A stretch of DNA of 64,000 bases from Vibrio owensii CAIM 1854 = LMG 25443 (lineage in GTDB: Bacteria; Pseudomonadota; Gammaproteobacteria; Enterobacterales; Vibrionaceae). The notes beneath the pieces were generated by a model. It searched no databases. It was not told the origin of the DNA and saw only the letters and a program-made list of their open reading frames with translations. Position 1 is the stretch's first letter; each line of letters starts with the position of its first letter. The stretch lies in assembly GCF_000817815.1 (NCBI RefSeq), contig NZ_JPRD01000011.1:248001-312000 (forward strand), written 5' to 3'. Position numbers and translations under genes: made by a program. Of the stretch, positions 1 to 9,324 are shown one piece after another.

Positions 1-579
1 AAAGCCAAATTGCCCAAAAATAAGCACCCAGTTAAGGAAGATATTAGACAGAATGCCGATGCCGCTAAAAAACGTACTTAGACCCGGTTGATGCATAGCA
101 CGGAGACCAACCGCCATACTTGCGACACAGGCAACAGCAAACATGCTAACCGATGAAATAACGAGATAATCAGCACCAAGCCGAATCACCTCTTCCGAAT
201 CTGTCGTCAAACGCATGATGGGTTCTGGGAACAGAACGAATAACACCACAGTAAAGGCAGCGAAAACCATGGAGATCATCCACGTCAACGACGTACTTTG
301 CCTTACACCAACTTTGTTTCCCGCTCCCCAGTACTGCGCTGTTAACGACGCTCCTCCAGTTGTTACGCCAAGGAGCATGATGGTCGTAACGAATGTCGCT
401 CTTGCTGCAACGCCGACCGCAGCAATTTCCGCCTCGCCCAATTGACCTAGCATCAGTACATCCATCAAGCTTCGGCTGGAGAACATCATGCTCTGTAAAG
501 TGATGGGTAATGCAATGGCAAATAGTCGACGTAAAAACGACTTATCGGCATGAGTAACCAGTTGTGAGAAAAAAGTCAT
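1..579 (-). CDS. MATE-family efflux transporter, N-terminal part (cut by window edge)
   Basis: The reading frame runs leftward from an ATG at 577-579 and leaves the window still open after 193 codons. A GGAG ribosome binding site lies five bases before the start. The protein begins with a short basic segment ending in an RRLF motif, then hydrophobic helices, and carries the family pattern of alternating helices with the segments MDVLMLGQLG, LTAQYWGAGN and MAVGLRAMHQPG. MATE proteins export drugs and other organic cations in exchange for Na+ or H+ across the inner membrane. The C-terminal half is missing, so the subfamily (NorM, DinF or other) cannot be settled. It diverges from the SDR gene at 675. 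Confidence 0.85.
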   Translation of the reverse strand, partial: MTFFSQLVTHADKSFLRRLFAIALPITLQSMMFSSRSLMDVLMLGQLGEAEIAAVGVAARATFVTTIMLLGVTTGGASLTAQYWGAGNKVGVRQSTSLTWMISMVFAAFTVVLFVLFPEPIMRLTTDSEEVIRLGADYLVISSVSMFAVACVASMAVGLRAMHQPGLSTFFSGIGILSNIFLNWVLIFGQFGF

Positions 580-674
580 GCACGCTCCGACGACAACTTA
601 TTGATAGAACGAGAAAAGTGTCTCATGATTATACCCAGTGGTGACTAATCCACCAGCAATAAAAAGGACTCAGA

Positions 675-2114
675 ATGAAAAAGGTGTTGGTACTTGGGGC
701 TTCCGGATACATTGGCTCACAGCTTCTTCCACAACTGCTCGACAAAGGTTACATTGTCACGGCAGCCGCGCGTCATATAGACTATTTAGAATCTCGAACG
801 CAGCCACACCCTAATCTCACACTCACTTATTTAGACCTCGCAGACGCAGAAACGACACTCGAAGTCGTAAATGATTTTGATTTGGTGTTCTTCCTTGTGC
901 ACGGTATGGCGCAAGGTCACGACTTTGTTGAGTACGAATTAAACCTCGCAGAGAACTTCAAAAATGCGCTTGAGAAAAGTCGTGTAGAACACGTGATCTA
1001 CTTGAGTGCGATTCAGCCTCAAACCGGCAACTCTCAACACTTAGCAGCACGTAAAGCAACGGGGAAGATCATTCGCCAAGCTGGCATTCCTGTTACCGAG
1101 CTTCGTGCAGGCGTGATTATTGGGCCGGGGTCTGCGGCATTCGAGATCATGCGTGACTTCGTCTATAACCTACCAATTCTGATTGCGCCTAAGTGGGTCG
1201 ATTCCAAAGCCAACCCAATCGCCCTACCCAACCTCAATCACTACTTGCTTAAACTGGCAGAAACTAAGCCAACAGAAAGTGAAATCTACGAAGTCGGTGG
1301 GCCAGACACATTAAGTTATCGCGAGCAATTTGAAGTCATTTGTAAGATCACGAAAAAACCTTACCGACTTTGGTCAACCCCACTGCTGACACCCAAAATG
1401 GCGTCGTATTGGTTAGCTATTGTGACGTCAGTTCCTGCAAGTATTGGTAAAGCGTTGCTAGCTGGTTTGGAGCACGATTACATTGCCGATACCAAAGCCA
1501 TTCACGAACGATTTCCACAAGAGCTAATCAGCTATGAACAATCCGTAGCGGACACCATCGCTACGGAAGGAACTTTTGTGCGCAGCAACGTATGGGGTTT
1601 TGAACCAGCAGCACTCAAACGTTGGCAACCGGGCTACGGGTATTATCCAAAACAGGCAGGAGCAAGCATTAAGACAAAAGCCTCTGCAGAATCACTTTGG
1701 AAGGTCGCACAAAAGATCGGGAGCCCCGAAAAAGGCTATTACTTTGCCAACATCCTTTGGCACACCCGAGAGTGGCTCGATATCTTCTTTGGTGGAGGGA
1801 AACCCATTCGAGTTTCACCACCAGGGCCAGAGCTCAAAGTGGGTGATTTCATTGATTCATGGAAGGTGATTCGCTGCGAAGAGAACCAGTTCCTCTCACT
1901 GTTTTTCGGTATGAAAGGGCCGGGACTTGGTCGTTTAGAAATAACAATAAAAGACGATGGCGAAGAGCGCGAGTTCGATATCACCGCATGGTGGCATCCG
2001 CAAGGCTTCCCCGGTTTGCTTTATTGGTTTGCGATGATGCCAGCACACCTATTCATCTTCAAAGGTATGGTAAAAGCGATCGCCAAAGAAGCAGAGCATT
2101 TAGAGCAGGAGTAA
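675..2114 (+). CDS. SDR-type NAD(P)-binding protein with C-terminal DUF2867 domain
   Basis: This 479-residue protein has an N-terminal Rossmann fold: the glycine-rich loop GASGYIG is at residues 8-14 and the segment continues like an atypical short-chain dehydrogenase or NmrA/epimerase protein. The last 150 residues or so (from about 330) match the DUF2867 type, with many aromatic residues and the segments FFGGGKPIR and ITAWWHPQGFPG. Vibrio and enterobacterial proteins with this layout are annotated as epimerase-like, but no substrate is known. An AAGGA ribosome binding site lies six bases before the ATG. No signal peptide is seen, so it should be cytoplasmic. It appears to be transcribed alone, divergent from the MATE gene. 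Confidence 0.8.
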   Translation: MKKVLVLGASGYIGSQLLPQLLDKGYIVTAAARHIDYLESRTQPHPNLTLTYLDLADAETTLEVVNDFDLVFFLVHGMAQGHDFVEYELNLAENFKNALEKSRVEHVIYLSAIQPQTGNSQHLAARKATGKIIRQAGIPVTELRAGVIIGPGSAAFEIMRDFVYNLPILIAPKWVDSKANPIALPNLNHYLLKLAETKPTESEIYEVGGPDTLSYREQFEVICKITKKPYRLWSTPLLTPKMASYWLAIVTSVPASIGKALLAGLEHDYIADTKAIHERFPQELISYEQSVADTIATEGTFVRSNVWGFEPAALKRWQPGYGYYPKQAGASIKTKASAESLWKVAQKIGSPEKGYYFANILWHTREWLDIFFGGGKPIRVSPPGPELKVGDFIDSWKVIRCEENQFLSLFFGMKGPGLGRLEITIKDDGEEREFDITAWWHPQGFPGLLYWFAMMPAHLFIFKGMVKAIAKEAEHLEQE

Positions 2115-2329
2115 CACCATTACATTTGGCCGCTCATAGCACTTTAAAACAAAGCAAATAAAGACGATTTGAGAGTGCTATTGAAAAGGTTCTATATTGA
2201 TTAACACTCTGTAAATTTAATTGAATTTATTTCAGTGCAATCCCCATATTATTCTTAGCTCATACCTTATTTAGACCGGCTTTGTTCTGAACTTAGTGAC
2301 TATAACGTTAAGCAGATTTTGGAATCACA

Positions 2330-4234
2330 ATGGGCAATCGATACATCATTAGCAGTAAACACCACGATAACTTTATGCTTCGTCAGCAACACGTCGATAA
2401 GATCGCGTTGGTGACAGAGGGAGGCGGACAGCGAGGCATTTTTACTGCAGGCGTGTTAGATGCCTTCCTGCATGCTGATTTTAATCCTTTTGACTTGCTG
2501 ATTGGTACTTCTGCTGGCTCTCTCAACCTCGCCTCGTATATCTGTGGGCATCAAGGGCATGCCTACAAAATCATCACAGAAACAACACGACGCCCTGAGT
2601 TCTTTAAACTCACGAAATACTTGCTCAATGGTGAAGGGTTTGACTTAGATTTTTTAGTGGATAATGCCGAGATAAGCATCCCACTAAACTGGGAAAAAGG
2701 TTCTGATTTACTCAAAACAAAGCAAGTCGTCGCCGTCGCGACACACGCACGAAACCTAACGACAGAGTGTTTTGATGTCACCGTTGATAATTGGAAGGAT
2801 GTACTGAGAGCATCTTGTGCGATTCCCGCTCTACACAAAAAGCCCGTTGTGTTTAATGGCGCGCGTTGGTTAGACGGCGGTGTATCTGCACCAATCCCAG
2901 TTGAAGAAGCTTATCGTCGAGGTTACAAACACATCGTGGTAATCCGGACGATGCCCATCGACTTTGACGAACATCATCCTTTAATAGAAGCCGTGCTAAA
3001 GCGCGCGCCATCCAAAACAATGAGTGAGCTGTCGGCTATTTTGCTCAAACACGAAGAAACTTATCGACAAACTCGACGCTTTCTCGCCTCTCCTCCTGAT
3101 GATGTAAACATTTACGAAATCTCTCCGGCACGGAACTTACAATCTTCGGTTGTTGAGAGTACGAAAAAACAACTCGATGCGGATTATTTGCACGGAGCTC
3201 AACTGGGCCGCTTGTTTGTGACCAGCATAGGAAGAAAACTCAATATTCCTCACAAACCCTATAAACGCTATCACCCCATTACCTCGGAGTTGAGTCACCA
3301 TAACCATAATTATCACCAACAAATAGATGATGTATGGCAAAACAGAAAGAGCGGTTACTTCAAAGGCGCGATGAATAATGATATCGCTTGGATCAACGTG
3401 AACCCTCAAAACCATACAAGAACGTTAGTCATTGTTCAGGGGCGAAATGAATCGTTTTGGAAGTACAAAGAAGTCATTTACGAACTCAGCCAATACTTCA
3501 ATATCTATTCCTTTGATCATCGAGGTCAGGGAGAGTCGCAACGCTTGGCAGAACACAGCGAACTTGGGCACGTGGACCAATTTGAGCATTATGTTGAAGA
3601 CTTAGCTCAGTTTCTTGCAGAGGTTGTAGAGAGCCAACATAAAGACGGAGTTATGATGCTCGCCCACTCGATGGGAGGTGCTGTCGCAACTCAATACCTC
3701 GCGAGCTATGATCACAACGTTAAAGCGTGCGCCCTAACAAGCCCAATGTTTGGTATAAAATCACCCAAAGTGGTGGGCGGCATCCAAACGGCCACCATTA
3801 AACTCATCAGTCAACTTCAGAAAACACCGAATTTCGCCCCTACCCAAACGGCATTTGTGACCAAAACCTTTGAAGGTAATGACCATACAAGTAGCCCTAA
3901 TCGCTTTAAAGCTTATAGTGATTTGTTGAGCAACAACCCCAACCTGAGACTCGGTGGTGTTAGCCCTAAGTGGATCAGCGAAGCCGTTGCTGCAGGTAAA
4001 CATTGTTTAGCTCAAGCCAAAGACATTAAAACGCCGATTTTAATCGTGCAACCAGAGGGGGATAACGTTGTGTCCTTGCCTGCCCAAGACTTATTCAATG
4101 AGCATTGTGCCAGTTCGAGGCTTTTAAGCATTCCTCATGCAAGGCATGACATTTTAATTGAATCCGACCGATATCGAGATTGGGCCCTGAAGCGAATCAT
4201 GAACTTCTACGATCACAGCCATAAGTTTGTTTAA
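2330..4234 (+). CDS. Patatin-like phospholipase fused to lysophospholipase L2-type alpha/beta hydrolase
   Basis: Two lipid hydrolases are joined in 634 residues. The N-terminal half is patatin-like: the oxyanion loop GGGQRG (31-36), the nucleophile elbow GTSAGS with Ser61, and the DGG of the catalytic dyad at Asp182. It resembles E. coli YjjU. The C-terminal half, from about 335, is an alpha/beta hydrolase of the PldB (lysophospholipase L2) type, with the segments GRNESFWKY and FDHRGQGES, the elbow AHSMGG with Ser447, and a late His in PHARHD. Both catalytic sets look intact. It is inferred to act on phospholipids and then lysophospholipids at the inner membrane; no signal peptide is visible. 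E. coli encodes the two activities as separate proteins. Confidence 0.85.
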   Translation: MGNRYIISSKHHDNFMLRQQHVDKIALVTEGGGQRGIFTAGVLDAFLHADFNPFDLLIGTSAGSLNLASYICGHQGHAYKIITETTRRPEFFKLTKYLLNGEGFDLDFLVDNAEISIPLNWEKGSDLLKTKQVVAVATHARNLTTECFDVTVDNWKDVLRASCAIPALHKKPVVFNGARWLDGGVSAPIPVEEAYRRGYKHIVVIRTMPIDFDEHHPLIEAVLKRAPSKTMSELSAILLKHEETYRQTRRFLASPPDDVNIYEISPARNLQSSVVESTKKQLDADYLHGAQLGRLFVTSIGRKLNIPHKPYKRYHPITSELSHHNHNYHQQIDDVWQNRKSGYFKGAMNNDIAWINVNPQNHTRTLVIVQGRNESFWKYKEVIYELSQYFNIYSFDHRGQGESQRLAEHSELGHVDQFEHYVEDLAQFLAEVVESQHKDGVMMLAHSMGGAVATQYLASYDHNVKACALTSPMFGIKSPKVVGGIQTATIKLISQLQKTPNFAPTQTAFVTKTFEGNDHTSSPNRFKAYSDLLSNNPNLRLGGVSPKWISEAVAAGKHCLAQAKDIKTPILIVQPEGDNVVSLPAQDLFNEHCASSRLLSIPHARHDILIESDRYRDWALKRIMNFYDHSHKFV

Positions 4235-4274
4235 TCGCTTGATAGAAGTGAATGCCATGCCCTCAAAAACAAAA

Positions 4275-4304
4275 AAAGCGTACACACCACAGTATGTACG
4301 CTTT
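4275..4304 (-). terminator. Intrinsic terminator of the bcr-DUF2913 pair
   Basis: A perfect 10-base inverted repeat (AAAGCGTACA / TGTACGCTTT) surrounds a 10-base loop. Read leftward it is followed by a run of T (the A-rich stretch at 4265-4277 on the top strand), so it stops transcription of the leftward gene ending at 4388. Rightward there is no T-run. Confidence 0.8.
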
Positions 4305-4387
4305 AGAGAGCCGTAATCTCCGATAAGTAACGTTCTTAACTCACCTGAAGGTGAAGCTCAGTTACATATTGAGATGGTAAATACGGT

Positions 4388-5050
4388 CTAGTCTGCTTTA
4401 AATGACAGCGGGATCTCTGCCAGTTGATTGCCTTCGTTCGCAGGGAAGATCAGGTATTCACCGTGGTATTTCACCATGGATTTGTAATCCGTCACTTTAT
4501 GAACCATATAACCCGCTTGTGATGCTTTTTCGACAAACTCAGCGTGGTTACCACGAACAAACCAACTCATTGGTTTAACGAGTAACTCACCATCAAAACA
4601 GCTTTCGCACTGGTCAGCACATAAGGCTAGTGAGTTTTGACCTTCAGTGAAGATTTGCACTTTGCCACAGCCAACCAGTTGCTCAGACGTAGACACTTCC
4701 CAACCCGCTTGCTCCATCGCATCAAGAAACGCTTCAATGTCCGAATCTTTGATCACTTTAGGCTCTTCACCTTCTGGGAAAAACTGCGCGTAAAAGCCAG
4801 AGATGCGTTTAAAGATGAATAGCAAACCCGCATCATTACCTTTTGAGCGACCTGCTTTTTGCCAACGCGTTAAGTCATCACCCACAGTGCGACCAAAACG
4901 TTGTGATTTCAGCGCCTTGGTTACCCAACGAACCAAGTAATGGTTGTTGGCTACTGGCGCATTCGCCAATTTACCTGAGCGATGCTCCTGGTCTAAATCC
5001 GCCAGAGCAGCGTTAACTAAGTTTTGAATTTCTTTGGTGTAATTAGACAT
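4388..5050 (-). CDS. Conserved vibrio protein, probable DUF2913 family
   Basis: This soluble 220-residue protein starts at MSNYTKEI; the ATG overlaps the stop codon of the preceding bcr gene as TAATG, which favours this start over an in-frame one 78 bases upstream inside bcr. The N-terminal half contains NHYLVRWVTKAL and the WQKAGRS segment, which I associate from memory with the vibrio family DUF2913; this family call is moderately sure. The C-terminal half has four Cys (in VGCGKV and CADQCESC) that could bind a metal or form disulfides. No enzyme motif is recognised. Start-stop overlap with bcr suggests translational coupling and a shared transcript ending at the hairpin at 4275-4304. Confidence 0.7.
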   Translation of the reverse strand: MSNYTKEIQNLVNAALADLDQEHRSGKLANAPVANNHYLVRWVTKALKSQRFGRTVGDDLTRWQKAGRSKGNDAGLLFIFKRISGFYAQFFPEGEEPKVIKDSDIEAFLDAMEQAGWEVSTSEQLVGCGKVQIFTEGQNSLALCADQCESCFDGELLVKPMSWFVRGNHAEFVEKASQAGYMVHKVTDYKSMVKYHGEYLIFPANEGNQLAEIPLSFKAD

Positions 5051-6252
5051 TACGCCTTTCTTCCTAAAGTCCAATAAAACAGTGCAGACAGCACTGAACA
5101 AGCAAACATTACGATGATCATCGGCCACGCAACAGCGCCTGGCATTGCAGCAACGAGCGCACCAACCAGTGAGCCAGTGCCAAATCGCAGTGTACCAGCA
5201 AGTGAAGATGCTGTACCCGCCATGGTTGGGTACCCACTCAACAACAGAGCCATTGAGTTACTACCAATCGTAGACAAAGTACCGATAAACAGCACAACAA
5301 AAGGCACCATGCCCCACAAGCCAAGGTCGAGCATCCAGCCAACAAACAGACCAATACCCGCAATCAACTGAATCGTTAAACCAAAGCGAAGCATGGCGTG
5401 TGAACCAACTTTCTTCACCAAACGACCGTTCAGGCTGGTCATGATGATCATCGCAATGATGTTCAAACCAAACAGGTAACCGAATTGGTCCGGTCGAACA
5501 CCATATAAATCAATATAAACAAACGAACCCGCTGTCAGGAATGCAAACATCCCCGAGAACGAAAACGCACCAGAAAGCATTAAACCTAATGCCTCAGGGT
5601 TAGAACACAGACGCGCATAGTTGCGAATCGTCGTTCTGAATCTTAGCGGCTGACGATTTTCTGGTTTCAGCGTTTCTGGGATCATCCATAGAACCAGCAA
5701 AATCACCACAACAGCAAAAATAGCAAGCACCCAGAAGATCGAGCGCCAACCGAACCAGATAGCAAGGTGACCACCAATCATCGGCGCTACCAGAGGCGCA
5801 ATCGTGATTACCAAGGTCACGAATGACATTGCACGCGCGAAATCTTCACGGTCAAACATATCACGCACGACCGCTTGAATGATCACAGCAGCCGCAGCGC
5901 CAGCAAAACCTTGTGCAGTACGCACATAAGTTAGCGCATCAATACCGTTAGTGGTTGCACTGACTACCGCTGCCAAACCAAAAAAGAGCACACCTAAAAT
6001 GAGTACTGGTCGGCGACCGTAGCTGTCTGCTAAAGGACCGTGAATTAACTGACCTATCGCAAAACCCGCCGTATAAGCCGTTAACGTAATTTGTACCGCG
6101 CCTGGGGTTACGCCAAGATCTTTTGCGATGGTTGGCATCGCTGGCAGATACATATCGATAGCAAGTGGCGTCAACGCACCAATAGCACCGAGTACAAGGA
6201 ACAATAAAAAACTGATTTGTGACTGGGGAGCACTTTGGGCTTTTTCTGTCAT
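5050..6252 (-). CDS. bcr: Bcr/CflA-type multidrug efflux MFS transporter
   Basis: This 400-residue, 12-helix major facilitator protein has the family signatures DMYLPAMP near residue 33, the loop GPLADSYGRRPVL after helix 2, and AGAAAAVIIQAVVRD in helix 4. Bcr/CflA proteins export drugs such as bicyclomycin, and in E. coli Bcr also moves L-cysteine, by proton antiport across the inner membrane. The assignment to Bcr is supported by neighbours: bcr, rsuA and radD (yejH) are also adjacent in E. coli. Its stop overlaps the start of the next gene. A GAGG ribosome binding site precedes the ATG. Confidence 0.88.
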   Translation of the reverse strand: MTEKAQSAPQSQISFLLFLVLGAIGALTPLAIDMYLPAMPTIAKDLGVTPGAVQITLTAYTAGFAIGQLIHGPLADSYGRRPVLILGVLFFGLAAVVSATTNGIDALTYVRTAQGFAGAAAAVIIQAVVRDMFDREDFARAMSFVTLVITIAPLVAPMIGGHLAIWFGWRSIFWVLAIFAVVVILLVLWMIPETLKPENRQPLRFRTTIRNYARLCSNPEALGLMLSGAFSFSGMFAFLTAGSFVYIDLYGVRPDQFGYLFGLNIIAMIIMTSLNGRLVKKVGSHAMLRFGLTIQLIAGIGLFVGWMLDLGLWGMVPFVVLFIGTLSTIGSNSMALLLSGYPTMAGTASSLAGTLRFGTGSLVGALVAAMPGAVAWPMIIVMFACSVLSALFYWTLGRKA

Positions 6253-6719
6253 TGCTTTACCTCTTGTTGTGTCCTCCCATCAACATTCCACATTGATTGA
6301 GATAGATGATTGACGCTTCTCCTACCCTGAATTCATAATAGTTACGAAGACAGAGCATAGTTTCCTTACCAATGAGAAGATCATAAAAGACGAAAGTATA
6401 CCAAGACGGTCTTGACTAACTCGACGCTATAACCTGCATGATCAGTATGCAGAACGACAAAATAACCGAGCTAAAACGAAGAGGCGGTGACGTTAACACC
6501 GTCTGTACTTATCGTCAGTAAGGACCAACAAGAGAAAAGACTTTTCTCAGATTAAATACAATTCTGCCTGCGTTTACGAGCGGCGAATGTGCGTCTTGTT
6601 CAGACACTAAGACATATTTGGTAGGAACCCTCATTTTGAGCGATTTCCTACCAAAACACTAGTTCCTATTGGGAATTAAACAATTTCCCAGAACAGCAAT
6701 TATTTCCGAATAGAATGGA
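6253..6719. other. 467-base gap between bcr and rsuA holding four hairpins
   Basis: No convincing gene is present. Four inverted repeats lie in the part nearest rsuA: GGCGGTG / CACCGTC at 6483-6503 (one G-T pair), GAGAAAAG / CTTTTCTC at 6532-6548, a perfect 11-base pair TTTGGTAGGAA / TTCCTACCAAA at 6617-6655, and TGGGAA / TTCCCA at 6670-6690. Since rsuA reads leftward into this region, some of these may form its 3' end, but none has a clear T-run. A small RNA is an alternative. The rest should contain the bcr promoter, which I could not pin down. Confidence 0.5.
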
Positions 6720-7421
6720 TTACTTCCAAACTGATTCGACTTCTTCTTCGGTTAAGAATCGGTAATCACCCGGCTCCAATGCTTCATCAAGCACGATAGA
6801 ACCAATACGCTCACGATGTAAGTGCTCTACTTTATTGCCGAGTGCAGCAAACATGCGTTTCACTTGGTGGTATTTACCTTCTACAATCGTTAGAAGTACT
6901 TCGTTTTCTGCTTCGTTGACGATTTCTAGGTGTGCTGGCAGTGTCGCTTCACGTTCGTTACGTAGCTCAATGCCTTCAGCAAACTTCTCAACATAATCAG
7001 GTTGAATCGCATCCACTAGCCATACACGGTACGTCTTTTCACATTTGTGTTTTGGTGACGTAATACGGTGCGACCACTGACCGTCGTCTGTGATCAACAC
7101 AAGACCGGTTGTGTCCACATCCAGACGACCAGCAAAGTGAAGGTTCTCTACCTTTGGTTCATCAAGTAACACGAATGCAGTCGGGTTGTGCCCATCTTCA
7201 TGTGAACACACAAAGTCCGCAGGTTTGTACAGCATGATGTAACGAGGGCCAGGAGCACCAACTTCGCGCCCTTCCCACTCAACTACACCACCTTCTGGCA
7301 CTTTGAAAGCGCCACTCTTTTGTACTTCACCATCAACCGTTACTTCACCACTTTTGATGATCTTCGTTGCCTGCTTGCGAGTCGCGCCCAGTGCATCACA
7401 CAAATATTTATCTAAACGCAT
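6720..7421 (-). CDS. rsuA: 16S rRNA pseudouridine(516) synthase
   Basis: At 233 residues it matches the length of E. coli RsuA (231). The N-terminal S4 RNA-binding domain (MRLDKYLCDALGATRKQA) is followed by the synthase domain with the catalytic loop GRLDVDTTGL, catalytic Asp at residue 101, and the later motif EGKYHQVKRM. RsuA converts U516 of 16S rRNA to pseudouridine during assembly of the small ribosomal subunit. It is divergent from radD with only 74 bases between, as in E. coli, so the two promoters must lie close together. Confidence 0.95.
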   Translation of the reverse strand: MRLDKYLCDALGATRKQATKIIKSGEVTVDGEVQKSGAFKVPEGGVVEWEGREVGAPGPRYIMLYKPADFVCSHEDGHNPTAFVLLDEPKVENLHFAGRLDVDTTGLVLITDDGQWSHRITSPKHKCEKTYRVWLVDAIQPDYVEKFAEGIELRNEREATLPAHLEIVNEAENEVLLTIVEGKYHQVKRMFAALGNKVEHLHRERIGSIVLDEALEPGDYRFLTEEEVESVWK

Positions 7422-7495
7422 GAATACCTCTAATGTTTAAGGTCGGGTATTATAGCGATCCTAATTCGAATAGTTGAGCAATTTCACAGATTTTC

Positions 7496-9250
7496 ATGTA
7501 CACCCTTCGACCATACCAAGCCGACTCTGTAAAAGCGGTGATTCACTATTTTCGTAAACACTCCACACCAGCGGTCATTGTACTGCCTACAGGTGCGGGG
7601 AAAAGCTTGGTCATTGCTGAGTTAGCAAGGCTTGCCAAAGGTCGAGTACTGGTACTTGCTCACGTAAAAGAATTGGTGGAACAGAATCACGCCAAGTACG
7701 AAGGCTATGGACTGAAAGGCTCAATCTTCTCGGCAGGGCTTGGGCGAAAAGAAACCGATCAACAAGTGGTGTTTGCGTCGGTGCAATCTGTGGTGCGTAA
7801 TCTGGATTCCTTCAAGAACCAATTTTCTTTGCTCGTCATTGATGAATGCCACCGCGTACCCGATGAAAAAACCAGTAGCTATCAAAAAGTAATCACACAC
7901 CTAAGAGAGCTTAACCCGGGCATTAAAGTTTTGGGCTTAACCGCAACCCCATATCGCTTAGGTATGGGTTGGATTTACCAATATCACACCCGTGGGCAAG
8001 TTCGAACAGAAGAGCCACGCTTTTTTCGTGACTGTATCTTCGAGCTGCCTATCCGTTACTTGTTGGATGAAAACTTCCTAACACCAGCACGTATGATGGA
8101 TGCGCCCGTCTTATCTTATGACTTCTCGCAACTAAAGCCTGCCAATACAGGTCGATACAAAGAAGCGGAAATGGACATGGTGATCGACAAAGCCAAACGT
8201 GCGACGCCACAAATCGTTGAGCAAATCACTCAATACGCCAAAGAACGTAAAGGCGTCATGGTGTTTGCTGCCACAGTTCGCCATGCGCAAGAAATCCATG
8301 GATTACTGCCTGAAGGTGAAACCGCGATAGTGATTGGTGATACGCCAACACCAGAGCGCGATGCTATCATTCAATCGTTCAAGAACCGTGAAATTAAGTA
8401 CTTGGTCAACGTGTCCGTTTTGACCACAGGCTTCGACGCGCCACATGTGGATTTAATCGCGATTCTGCGTCCAACCGAGTCGGTCAGTTTGTATCAACAA
8501 ATTGTTGGTCGTGGTTTGCGTCTGTCAGAAGGCAAATCTGAATGTTTAGTTCTGGATTACGCTGGCAACAGCTATGACTTATATCAACCTGAAGTGGGTG
8601 ATCCTAAACCAGATTCCACCAGCGAAATTATCACCATTCCTTGCCCTGCTTGCGGCTTTAATAACAACTTCTGGGGCAAGTTAGACAGCAACGGCTTTTT
8701 GCTTGAGCACTTTGGTCGTCGCTGCCAAGGATATTTTGAAGATGATGAAACCGGAGAGCGTGAACACTGTGGTTATCGCTTTAGAGCGAAATACTGTGGG
8801 GAATGTGGCGCTGATAACGACATTGCGGCGCGTATTTGTCATGAATGCGATGCTACCCTTGTCGATCCAGATAAAAAACTCAAAGAAGCGTTAAACCTGA
8901 AAGATGCGCTGATCTTCGAATGTACAGAAATGGATTTGTCGGTGTTTAAGTCCAGTGACGGTAAATCACAACTAAAAGTGACGTACTCCGGCGAAACCTA
9001 TCAAGGCGAAGGCAATGCATTGGTGCACGAGTTTTGGTCATTGAACACTAAAAAACAGAAGCAAACTTTTAAAGACCAGTTTGTGCGCCCTCACCTTGCC
9101 GACAAACATCGTCCATTTGAAGAAGCATCACCAACGAAAGTGGTGGCAAACCAACATCGTTTCCGTTTACCTCAATTTGTGATTGCTCGTAAATCAGGTC
9201 GTTTCTGGAAGTTACGCGATAAGATCTTCGAAGACGAACTCAAGCAGTAA
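7496..9250 (+). CDS. radD: RadD-type superfamily 2 helicase
   Basis: This 584-residue protein (E. coli RadD is 586) has Walker A PTGAGKS at 31-37, motif II as DECH at 116-119, and the later helicase motifs VLTTGFDAP and QIVGRGLRLSEGK. Past residue 380 there are zinc-binding cysteine pairs (CPAC, CGEC, CHEC) typical of RadD. In E. coli RadD (YejH) takes part in recovery from double-strand breaks, interacts with SSB and aids RecA strand exchange. The position next to rsuA agrees. The ribosome binding site is weak, but no better start lies nearby. It ends at a convergent terminator shared with the diguanylate cyclase gene. Confidence 0.93.
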   Translation: MYTLRPYQADSVKAVIHYFRKHSTPAVIVLPTGAGKSLVIAELARLAKGRVLVLAHVKELVEQNHAKYEGYGLKGSIFSAGLGRKETDQQVVFASVQSVVRNLDSFKNQFSLLVIDECHRVPDEKTSSYQKVITHLRELNPGIKVLGLTATPYRLGMGWIYQYHTRGQVRTEEPRFFRDCIFELPIRYLLDENFLTPARMMDAPVLSYDFSQLKPANTGRYKEAEMDMVIDKAKRATPQIVEQITQYAKERKGVMVFAATVRHAQEIHGLLPEGETAIVIGDTPTPERDAIIQSFKNREIKYLVNVSVLTTGFDAPHVDLIAILRPTESVSLYQQIVGRGLRLSEGKSECLVLDYAGNSYDLYQPEVGDPKPDSTSEIITIPCPACGFNNNFWGKLDSNGFLLEHFGRRCQGYFEDDETGEREHCGYRFRAKYCGECGADNDIAARICHECDATLVDPDKKLKEALNLKDALIFECTEMDLSVFKSSDGKSQLKVTYSGETYQGEGNALVHEFWSLNTKKQKQTFKDQFVRPHLADKHRPFEEASPTKVVANQHRFRLPQFVIARKSGRFWKLRDKIFEDELKQ

Positions 9251-9281
9251 AAATTCAAGTATCGTCCAGCTATAAAATGAT

Positions 9282-9307
9282 AAACAGCGCCCACTTCGGC
9301 GCTGTTT
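9282..9307. terminator. Shared terminator between convergent radD and diguanylate cyclase genes
   Basis: A perfect 10-base stem AAACAGCGCC / GGCGCTGTTT encloses the loop CACTTC. It has T-rich flanks in both directions and lies midway between the two convergent stop codons, so it can serve both genes. Confidence 0.8.
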
Positions 9308-9324
9308 CACTTTAAGACTTAGAC

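Noticed and set aside
215..445. Rightward open frame of 76 codons opposite the MATE gene
   Set aside because: It lies wholly inside the MATE coding sequence on the other strand, whose translation matches the family clearly.
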